Source of the DNA: Mollicutes bacterium
Lineage (GTDB): Bacteria > Bacillota_I > Bacilli_A > Izemoplasmatales > Izemoplasmataceae
DNA: 64,000 bases
Direction of reading: 5' to 3'
Assembly: GCA_003552925.1 (NCBI GenBank)
Contig: PUOX01000024.1
Coordinates: 62,001-126,000 of the forward strand
Shown here piece after piece: positions 51,034-58,758 of the stretch; the stretch's first letter is position 1; each line of letters begins with the position of its first letter. The notes below the pieces were generated by a model, which did no database searches, was not told the DNA's origin, and saw only the letters and a program-made list of their open reading frames with translations. The position numbers were made by a program, and so were the translations under genes.

Positions 51034-51885
51034 ATGAGCAGAGTGCAACTAATCACCGACAGTACGTGTGATTTGTCCGCGGAGTTGCTGAAAGAGCACA
51101 ACATCGACGTTTTGCCACTTTATGTGAATTTCGAAGAAGAGTCGTTCAAAGACAACGTGGATATGACAACGCCGCAGATGTACGAAAAAGTAAAAGAAAT
51201 GGGTATCGTGCCAAAAACAGCCGCCGCATCGCCGGGAGACTTTGAGACAGCGTTCAAAAAGCATCTCGACGAGGGAAAAGAAATCGTGTATGCGGGCATC
51301 GGGTCGAAATTCTCCGCCACATTGCAAAACGCCATGATTGCCAAACAAAGCCTGAACAGCGACGCCATTCATCTTGTGGACTCCGAAAACCTCTCTTCGG
51401 GTTCGGGGCTTTTGATGCTGAAGGCGGCAAAATACCGGGACGCCGGCGATGACGCGAAGACCATCGCCAAAAAAATGCGCACCCTAACGCCGAAAATACG
51501 GACGCAATTTGTCATCGATACTTTGGAGTATCTCCATAAAGGAGGGCGTCTTAAGGCGATTTCCCGCTTGGTCGGGTCCATGCTTCGCCTTAAGCCAATC
51601 ATCAAAGTCGTCGATGGTGAGATGGCCATCGGCAAAAAAGCTAGAGGGAAAACCGAAACCGGCATCAAACTCATGATCCGCGATGCGTTGAAAGACGCCG
51701 GAAACATCGATGAAGATTTCTTTATGATTACACACTCGGAAGCGGACCGGCATGTCGATTACATCCGCGAGCGCATTCAAGAAGAAATCAGCCACAAGAA
51801 TATTGTCGAGACCCAGGCCGGTTGTGTGATTTCAAGCCACTGCGGCCCTGGCACGATTGGCATTTTATACATCGTCAAAGAATAA
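51034..51885 (+). CDS. DegV family (fatty-acid binding, FakB-like) protein, second copy
   Basis: LITDSTCDLSAELL; TAAASPGDFETAF; GSKFSATLQNA. Confidence 0.93.
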   Translation: MSRVQLITDSTCDLSAELLKEHNIDVLPLYVNFEEESFKDNVDMTTPQMYEKVKEMGIVPKTAAASPGDFETAFKKHLDEGKEIVYAGIGSKFSATLQNAMIAKQSLNSDAIHLVDSENLSSGSGLLMLKAAKYRDAGDDAKTIAKKMRTLTPKIRTQFVIDTLEYLHKGGRLKAISRLVGSMLRLKPIIKVVDGEMAIGKKARGKTETGIKLMIRDALKDAGNIDEDFFMITHSEADRHVDYIRERIQEEISHKNIVETQAGCVISSHCGPGTIGILYIVKE

Positions 51886-51886
51886 A

Positions 51887-51927
51887 AAAATCGACAGAAT
51901 CGTGGTTTCTGTCGATTTTTTTTTTTT
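51887..51927. terminator. Terminator between degV-like gene and metK
   Basis: AAAAAATCGACAGAA tcgtgg TTTCTGTCGATTTTTT. Confidence 0.9.
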
Positions 51928-53092
51928 ATGTGGCTTTGAGATACTCTTTGATAGTATCCACCATGTCCAACTTTTCCCAAGGCAACTCCAAGTCGTTTCT
52001 TCCGAAGTGCCCGTATGCGGCGGTTTGAAGATATATGGGTCGTTCGAGATTCAAATGGTCGATAATCGCCCGGGGGCGGAAATCGAAGAGCGTCCGAATT
52101 AATGTAATCAGTTTGTCGTTGGGCATGGTTCCGGTGTTGAACGTATCGACGCCGACACTGATGGGCTCTGTGACGCCAATAGCGTAGGAAAGCTGGATTT
52201 CGAGACGGTCGGCGACGCCGGCGGCCACGAGGTTTTTGGCTGCGTAACGAGCCATATAGGCGGCGCTTCTATCCACCTTGCTCGGGTCTTTTCCGCTAAA
52301 CGCGCCCCCTCCGTGTCTCGCTTGGCTTCCGTAGCTGTCGATTACGATTTTTCGTCCGGTGAGACCGGAGTCGCCGTGGGGGCCGCCGATGACGAACTTG
52401 CCCGTCGGATTGATGTAGTACTTGGTGTTTTCATCGATGAGTTCTTTGGGCAACACCGGTGCGAAAACGTGTTTCTTGATGTCTTCGTGCATCGTTGATT
52501 GCTTGATGTTCGGCGCGTGTTGCGACGACAATACGACGCTGTCGATGCGTTTGGGGTTGTTGTGTTCGTCGTATTCGATGGTGATTTGCGTTTTTCCATC
52601 GGGACGCAAATACGATAGAGTTTTGTCTTTGCGCACAACGCTCAAACGGCGGGCGAGTTTTTGCGCTAGAAAATGCGGTAAGGGCATGTATTCCTCGGTT
52701 TCGTTGGTGGCATAGCCGATCATAACTCCTTGGTCTCCGGCGCCCAACTGGCTTTTGTCTTTTTTGTCGACGCCTTGGGCAATGTCGGGAGATTGGGGGT
52801 CGATGGCGACGAGAACGCCGAGATTGTCCGCATCAAACCCGTATTTTCCGCGGTCGTAACCGATGTTTTTCACGGTCTTGCGTACAATGCTCTGGATGTC
52901 GACGTAGGTCGACGTTGTGATTTCGCCCATGACGAGAATCAAGCCTGTTGTTGCGGAGGTTTCAACGGCGACGCGGGCGTCGGGGTCGTCTTGAAGAATC
53001 TCATCCAAAATTGCGTCGGATATTTGATCGCATATTTTATCGGGATGTCCTTCTGTAACGGCTTCAGAGGTTATCAATTTGCGGTTTTCCAT
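51926..53092 (-). CDS. metK: S-adenosylmethionine synthase
   Basis: [59 protein letters not shown]. Confidence 0.97.
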   Translation of the reverse strand: MENRKLITSEAVTEGHPDKICDQISDAILDEILQDDPDARVAVETSATTGLILVMGEITTSTYVDIQSIVRKTVKNIGYDRGKYGFDADNLGVLVAIDPQSPDIAQGVDKKDKSQLGAGDQGVMIGYATNETEEYMPLPHFLAQKLARRLSVVRKDKTLSYLRPDGKTQITIEYDEHNNPKRIDSVVLSSQHAPNIKQSTMHEDIKKHVFAPVLPKELIDENTKYYINPTGKFVIGGPHGDSGLTGRKIVIDSYGSQARHGGGAFSGKDPSKVDRSAAYMARYAAKNLVAAGVADRLEIQLSYAIGVTEPISVGVDTFNTGTMPNDKLITLIRTLFDFRPRAIIDHLNLERPIYLQTAAYGHFGRNDLELPWEKLDMVDTIKEYLKAT

Positions 53093-53107
53093 GTGTATCT
53101 TCCTTTC

Positions 53108-53356
53108 TTAACGTACGTTCTTATTTGTTTTGCCCTGTTTTTTAGGGACAGGGTCGTAGCCGCCCTTTGAGAATGGGTTGCAGCGTAGGATTCTGTAGAA
53201 GGATAGCCATGAGGCGTAAAAAAAGTTTCTGGTCTCAAACGCTTCTTTGGCGTAAGCGCTGCATGTCGGATGATAGCGGCATGTGGGCTGGGTGTTTTTT
53301 GTGGCTGCTTGGTAGTAGTCTATGAGCTTGATGGCAATTTTTTTCATCTTATCCAC
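53108..53356 (-). CDS. yidD: Membrane protein insertion efficiency factor YidD
   Basis: [33 protein letters not shown]. Confidence 0.95.
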   Translation of the reverse strand: MDKMKKIAIKLIDYYQAATKNTQPTCRYHPTCSAYAKEAFETRNFFYASWLSFYRILRCNPFSKGGYDPVPKKQGKTNKNVR

Positions 53357-53525
53357 CTCTCAACGCTTAGGTTAATCATATCAAAGCTTGAGGGTTCGCG
53401 CAATATATAAGCCGTCCTTTTTGTTTGTGAGGATTTCTTGAAAAATCCTATGATTATCTTTTTTTGTCGTCGGCTTTTTGGTATAATTACCGAGTCGGTA
53501 AAAAACTACGAGGAGCACGACAACG

Positions 53526-54815
53526 ATGTCCAAAATATTGATGAAACCTCGAATCGCTTTGATTGTGATGTTTGTCCTATTGTTTACAATGGCCCTGTAT
53601 TTTGACGATATACCCACCATTTATCGTGGTTATATTGCTATTTTGCAAAGTCCGAGCATATTGATTAGCGATTATTTGGAGGTTGGCGGTCTCGGAGCGA
53701 CGTTGTTCAACGTTGCGACGATTCTTTTGATCAACGTGTTGATGATCAGCTATTTGAAGATGAGAATGTCCGGCCCTGTGTTTGCCGGGATTTTGACCAT
53801 TGCCGGCTTTTCGTTTTTTGGGAAAAACATCTTCAACACGATTCCAATCTACATCGGCATCTACATCTATGCCCGTTCACAGAAATTGGACTTCAAATCG
53901 TTTTTCATCGTCGTGCTGTTTTCAACCGGCATCTCTCCGATTGTGAGTTTCATGATTTTTGGCATCGACTGGGCCGAATGGTTCGGTTTGGCGCCTTATT
54001 GGAATTATTGGATTGGCGTTCCCGCCGGCGTTTTGGTGGGGATGTTTACCGGCTTCATCCTACCCGCTTTCGGAGCGCATACCATCCGCTTCCACAAAGG
54101 GTATAATCTCTACAACATCGGATTTGCCCTCGGTGTTATCTCTATGCTTTTTTCCGCGTTGTTAAGGAGTTTTGAAGCGATTGATTTGGACCAAGGCGGA
54201 CCGACCACCGAATTGTACCATTCTGAGCTCATGCTTTTGACCATCGTGCTGTCGCTCGTGTTTATCGCCATCGCTTATGTGAACGACCTTCAGGTGCACA
54301 AAAAGTATTGGACCCTGATGAAGTCGTCGGGCCGGCTGGTTTCGGATTACATCCGAGATTACGGACGCAGCGTTTCGATGCTCAATGTCGGGGTACTAGG
54401 CCTCATGTGCGTGATTGTGCTTTGGGCGTTGAACTTTGAGATCAATGGTCCCATCATGGGAGGCATCTTGACTGTGATGGGCTTCGGGGCGTTCGGGAAG
54501 CATCCGAGAAACTGCCTGCCGGTCATGCTCGGGGCGTATTTGGCGGTTGCACTTACGGATTTCACGTTTGACGGCATCGGCATGATGACCGCGCTCTTGT
54601 TTGTGACGGCCGTGGCCCCCATCGCTGGTCGCTACGGCGTATTCATTGGCGTTTTGGCCGGATTCATTCATGTTGTGATTACGCCTTTGGCGCTTGTGTT
54701 TCAAGAAGGGGGCTTCAACCTTTACAACAATGGATTCGCCGCCGGTTTCGTGGCGGCGCTGATGATACCGTTCCTTGAAGCGATTACGAAAAGCAACGGC
54801 GAGGAGGAAAACTAA
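53526..54815 (+). CDS. DUF1576-like polytopic membrane protein
   Basis: Repeated GPVFAGILTIAGFSFFGKN / GPIMGGILTVMGFGAFGKH, many TM segments. Confidence 0.75.
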   Translation: MSKILMKPRIALIVMFVLLFTMALYFDDIPTIYRGYIAILQSPSILISDYLEVGGLGATLFNVATILLINVLMISYLKMRMSGPVFAGILTIAGFSFFGKNIFNTIPIYIGIYIYARSQKLDFKSFFIVVLFSTGISPIVSFMIFGIDWAEWFGLAPYWNYWIGVPAGVLVGMFTGFILPAFGAHTIRFHKGYNLYNIGFALGVISMLFSALLRSFEAIDLDQGGPTTELYHSELMLLTIVLSLVFIAIAYVNDLQVHKKYWTLMKSSGRLVSDYIRDYGRSVSMLNVGVLGLMCVIVLWALNFEINGPIMGGILTVMGFGAFGKHPRNCLPVMLGAYLAVALTDFTFDGIGMMTALLFVTAVAPIAGRYGVFIGVLAGFIHVVITPLALVFQEGGFNLYNNGFAAGFVAALMIPFLEAITKSNGEEEN

Positions 54816-55171
54816 TGAGCAAACAGGAAATCAAGCTTTTGACCAAAATCGTCCGGGAGTTGAGCATGATTTTGCTTATTCACGGATACCGCAGGTTCAC
54901 GTTGACTACCGATTATGGAAAAGCGGAAACACGCTTTTTCTTGAATGTGAAGAACCTCGATGACGAACTCAGAGACCATATTGAAGAAAAAGTGAACCGC
55001 GAGCGGGAAATTGAAGTGGAGACCTATGGCTGGGAACTTGTGGGCGATATCGATTCGCATAGCGAACTGGAAATTTTAGGTCTCTTAATCGATTACGTGG
55101 AAATTGAGCAAGATGGCGATGAAACCTTTTTGACGTTTGTGCGAAAAAGCATGTACAAATCGAAAGAATAA
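54815..55171 (+). CDS. Small cytosolic protein, unknown function, translationally coupled to the DUF1576-like gene
   Basis: TAATG stop/start overlap; GAGGAGG RBS inside the upstream gene. Confidence 0.75.
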   Translation: MSKQEIKLLTKIVRELSMILLIHGYRRFTLTTDYGKAETRFFLNVKNLDDELRDHIEEKVNREREIEVETYGWELVGDIDSHSELEILGLLIDYVEIEQDGDETFLTFVRKSMYKSKE

Positions 55172-55252
55172 AGCGTCGTTTCTTTATGTTTCAAGTCCCG
55201 TTTTTCGTGGACAAAAACGGTTTATTTTGATAGAATAAGTCTCGGTGATACG

Positions 55253-56191
55253 ATGAGTGAAAACGGAAACGTTGAAGCGTTTTTCGATTATCTTGACGTC
55301 GTTGCGAACACGCTTTATGACAAACATGAAATCCCTTATCTCAAAGGCATCCATCAAGCCCTGGATTTTTTGCTGGACGGAGATGTGGAAGAAGAGTTGC
55401 CCGCGTCGGCGGTTCAAACGATGGAAGACGCCAAATCTCAAGTCGTTGCTTTGCGCTTTCCCAAGGAAGAGGTCCGAAAAGCCATCCAATTGGCCCTTTT
55501 GAAAGGGTTCAAGCACGAACGCATCACCAACTCCATGATTACCCCCGATTCCATCGGGATGTTTATGGGCTATCTTGTCAGGAAGCTCTTTGACGATGAA
55601 CCCGCCCGTACGATCATGGATCCTTTGGCGGGACCGGGAAATCTCTTGGCTACGCTCCACAACCACTATCGAGAAGATAGCGTATTTTACGCCGTGGACA
55701 GCGACGCTTTGCTTTGCAAGCTCGGGCGGAACATGCTGGACGCTTTGGAAGCTAAGCATCAATATTTCCATCAGGACACTCTTACCTACAAGGGAACGCC
55801 GGTGGATGCAATCGTGACCGACTTTCCCGTTGAGAGCGTGGATCGCCGCCATGCCTATTTCCCCTACCAAGTCGTTTTGCATCATATGCAACATCTAAAA
55901 CCCGGAGGGTTCTTCCTTGCCGTCATCGAAAACGACTTTTTTGATCAAAAAGAAGGCCCGAACTTCAAAAAACAACTGATGGAAGAGGCGCACCTTTACG
56001 GGTTGGTCAAGCTGGATGAAGGATTGTTTGAGAATCATCCACAAAGCGTATTGATTCTGCAAAAGAAAAACGCTCAGGACGAGGCTATGAAAGACTTCCT
56101 CTTGGTGGATCTCCCACCGTTCAGGGACGAAAAAGCTTTTCAAAATGCGCTTGCGAAAATAGACGAATGGTTTAAAAACAAGAAAGGTTGA
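55253..56191 (+). CDS. Class I SAM-dependent methyltransferase (YtxK-like)
   Basis: IMDPLAGPGNLLATLHNHY; VDAIVTDFPV; directly upstream of ackA as ytxK is in Bacillus. Confidence 0.82.
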   Translation: MSENGNVEAFFDYLDVVANTLYDKHEIPYLKGIHQALDFLLDGDVEEELPASAVQTMEDAKSQVVALRFPKEEVRKAIQLALLKGFKHERITNSMITPDSIGMFMGYLVRKLFDDEPARTIMDPLAGPGNLLATLHNHYREDSVFYAVDSDALLCKLGRNMLDALEAKHQYFHQDTLTYKGTPVDAIVTDFPVESVDRRHAYFPYQVVLHHMQHLKPGGFFLAVIENDFFDQKEGPNFKKQLMEEAHLYGLVKLDEGLFENHPQSVLILQKKNAQDEAMKDFLLVDLPPFRDEKAFQNALAKIDEWFKNKKG

Positions 56192-56198
56192 TGTGACG

Positions 56199-57386
56199 AT
56201 GAAAATTTTAGCGGTAAACGCCGGAAGCTCCTCTTTAAAATTCCAGCTGTTGAAAATGCCCGAGGAGGAAGTGATCACAGCCGGTGTGGTCGAACGAATC
56301 GGACTGCCCAAAGCGGTTGTGAAGATTGAGTTGAATGGCGACAAATCCAAGGAAACCCTGGAAGTCCCCGACCACAAGGCGGCGGTCAAGATTTTGCTCG
56401 AGAAACTTGTGAAACTCGGCATTGTCGAATCGTACGATGAAATTGCGGCCGTCGGCCACAGAGTCGTCCACGGCGGCGAGAAGTTCAGCGATTCTGTCGT
56501 CATTGACGAAGAAGTCATCGACGCCATCGAAGAAGTCAGCGACTTGGCGCCTTTGCACAATCCCGCCAATTTGACCGGCATCCGCGCTTTTCAGGAGATT
56601 CTTTCCGATAAGCCCATGGTTGCGGTTTTCGACACGGCTTTCCACCAAACGATGGAGAAAGACGTTTATATGTACGCAACACCGTATGATTGGTACGACA
56701 AGTACGGTGTTCGAAAATACGGTTTTCACGGCACGTCGCATAAATACGTTTCGCAAAGAGTCGCCGACATTTTGAAACGCGACATCCGCGATTTGAAAAC
56801 CATTGTGCTCCATATCGGCAACGGCGCTAGTCTTTGTGCGGTCAACAAGGGCGTAAGCGTTGAAACTTCGATGGGCTTCACACCTCTAGCGGGCATCGCC
56901 ATGGGCACCCGAAGCGGCGACATCGACCCCGCGATTGTCGATTTCATCTCTCAAAAAGAGAACAAGAACGTTCAAGAAGTCATGAACGACTTGAACAAGA
57001 ATTCTGGCTATTTGGGCATCAGCAACGTTTCCAGCGATTCCCGCGACCTATGGGACGCGGCCGATGATGGAAACGAGAAAGCCTTGCTCGCCATCCGCAA
57101 GCAGGCGAAGATGATCGCCGATTACATAGGCGCCTATTTCGTGCAAATGGGGGGCGTCGACGCCATCGCATTCACCGCCGGCGTCGGTGAAAACGCGCCG
57201 CGGACCCGGAAAATGATTTGCGACCGTCTTAAAGCTTTGGGCGTCGAGATTGACGACGACGCCAACCAAGTCCACGGTGAAGAGCGCATTCTTTCAACGG
57301 AAAAATCCAAAGTGGCGGTGCTCGTCGTGCCGACCAACGAAGAAGTCATGATTGCCCGCGACACAGTAAGGCTCATGGACAAATAA
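56199..57386 (+). CDS. ackA: Acetate kinase
   Basis: KILAVNAGSSSLKFQL; VVHGGEKF; GTSHKYVSQR; HIGNGASLCAV. Confidence 0.97.
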   Translation: MKILAVNAGSSSLKFQLLKMPEEEVITAGVVERIGLPKAVVKIELNGDKSKETLEVPDHKAAVKILLEKLVKLGIVESYDEIAAVGHRVVHGGEKFSDSVVIDEEVIDAIEEVSDLAPLHNPANLTGIRAFQEILSDKPMVAVFDTAFHQTMEKDVYMYATPYDWYDKYGVRKYGFHGTSHKYVSQRVADILKRDIRDLKTIVLHIGNGASLCAVNKGVSVETSMGFTPLAGIAMGTRSGDIDPAIVDFISQKENKNVQEVMNDLNKNSGYLGISNVSSDSRDLWDAADDGNEKALLAIRKQAKMIADYIGAYFVQMGGVDAIAFTAGVGENAPRTRKMICDRLKALGVEIDDDANQVHGEERILSTEKSKVAVLVVPTNEEVMIARDTVRLMDK

Positions 57387-57448
57387 ATCGATTCAGGAAA
57401 AGAAAAAAGCGATTTGAATCGTATCATACCCAATGAGGAGGTAATGAT

Positions 57449-58690
57449 ATGAAAAAAATCGCTTTTTTGTTTGGTTTGATTGTATTACTGAGTGGCGCCC
57501 GCGAACTTTCGGCCTTGGATCGCCATATTGAGACCGGCCGGGAGGAGATTGAGGGTGTGAACACGCTCGTGGTTTCCGTGCGAGGCCGGGATGTTTTCGA
57601 CCTTCCGCTCGGCAAAGAGGACCTTCGGTATTCGGCCGAAGGGACCAAAATCGTCGACGATGCGTACCTTGTCTACGGGTCCGTGCTGGACCAAAGAGAG
57701 GGAAGGCGCGCTTACGATGCATTCTTCATGGTCGCCGACAGTACCGGCGAGGTTGTGCTGCATGAAGTCTTCGACCTCGGTCACCACGAAAAGGTTTCCG
57801 CCGTTTACCGCCTGGGAGACGGATATGCGGCCCTTGTAGGGCAAACGTTCGATTTAGTTGACGGAGTGTTGCACCACGTGGCCTATTTTACGGACAACGA
57901 GCTAAAAGAGATATTTTGCACCGAGATGGAAATCCGGAACTTAGAGCGCCACGGCGATGTCCTTTACATGAGCGAGACCAACAGCGGCTACTTTGAAAAC
58001 GCGCTTTTGCCGGAGGGCAGGTTTTTGGAGCCGGGAGAAATTTATGACTTGGCGCACCAAGGAGAGTACGAGACGGGCGTCATGTTCCATTCCCTCAGCA
58101 TGTATGAGATCGAGGGAGAATCCGTTCGCAATGCGCATGTTGTGGATTATCCAGGGCATTATACGTTCTCGCGGACCGGTCAGATTCGAGCTTTCACCGT
58201 TCATCCGGGCATTGAAGGCGTCGAGTCCCAAGGCGTGTACCACGAACCCATAGCCGTGCATGTCGATGCGGGCCACTTGTTTTTGAACGACGACGCCTAC
58301 AAAAACGGTGAGCTGATTGTCGAGGTGGGGCATCACAAGCTGCGTGTCGAGGGGTTGAACGGGTATGAAAAAACCGTAAACTTCACCCTTTCAAGCGGAT
58401 TTGAAGACCTGGAGAACTACGGCGTGTACGACGAGCCTATAACGCTTGATTTTCGTGGCGATGGGAAGTTGAACGGCACAGCCATCGCAAGCGGAACAAT
58501 CTTGGAAGATTCCGGCGATTACAGTTTGGTGATAACCGGTGTGAACGATTATCAGGAGACGCACCACTTCACGTTGGACATTGAGGAACCGGACAGCCGG
58601 GCGGCGTTTGTCCGTCTTGAAATCGCGGTTGTCGGGGTGTTGCTGGCCACGCTTGGGATCGTTGTCGTCAAAGCATGGAAAAAACCTTAA
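57449..58690 (+). CDS. Secreted, C-terminally anchored protein of unknown function with tandem Ig-like repeats
   Basis: Signal peptide MKKIAFLFGLIVLLSG; repeats GVYHEPIAVHVD...VNFTL and GVYDEPITLDFR...HHFTL; C-terminal TM then WKKP. Confidence 0.75.
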   Translation: MKKIAFLFGLIVLLSGARELSALDRHIETGREEIEGVNTLVVSVRGRDVFDLPLGKEDLRYSAEGTKIVDDAYLVYGSVLDQREGRRAYDAFFMVADSTGEVVLHEVFDLGHHEKVSAVYRLGDGYAALVGQTFDLVDGVLHHVAYFTDNELKEIFCTEMEIRNLERHGDVLYMSETNSGYFENALLPEGRFLEPGEIYDLAHQGEYETGVMFHSLSMYEIEGESVRNAHVVDYPGHYTFSRTGQIRAFTVHPGIEGVESQGVYHEPIAVHVDAGHLFLNDDAYKNGELIVEVGHHKLRVEGLNGYEKTVNFTLSSGFEDLENYGVYDEPITLDFRGDGKLNGTAIASGTILEDSGDYSLVITGVNDYQETHHFTLDIEEPDSRAAFVRLEIAVVGVLLATLGIVVVKAWKKP

Positions 58691-58716
58691 CTTATGCGAA
58701 AGCATAAGTTTTTTTT
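58689..58716 (+). terminator. Rho-independent terminator
   Basis: AACTTATGC gaaa GCATAAGTT then T-run. Confidence 0.9.
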
Positions 58717-58758
58717 CGGTTGAATGTGTTATAATTCAACTAGAATTGGGGTGGTTTT

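Noticed and set aside
53093-53525. SAM riboswitch or T-box upstream of metK/yidD
   Set aside because: Only 15 nt separate metK from yidD and the region upstream of yidD shows no conserved riboswitch core I recognise.
55198-55221. cre-like ACAAAAACGGTTTATT upstream of the ytxK-ackA unit
   Set aside because: Several mismatches to the cre consensus; better explained as the arm of the terminator-like hairpin CCGTTTTT-cgtggac-AAAAACGG.
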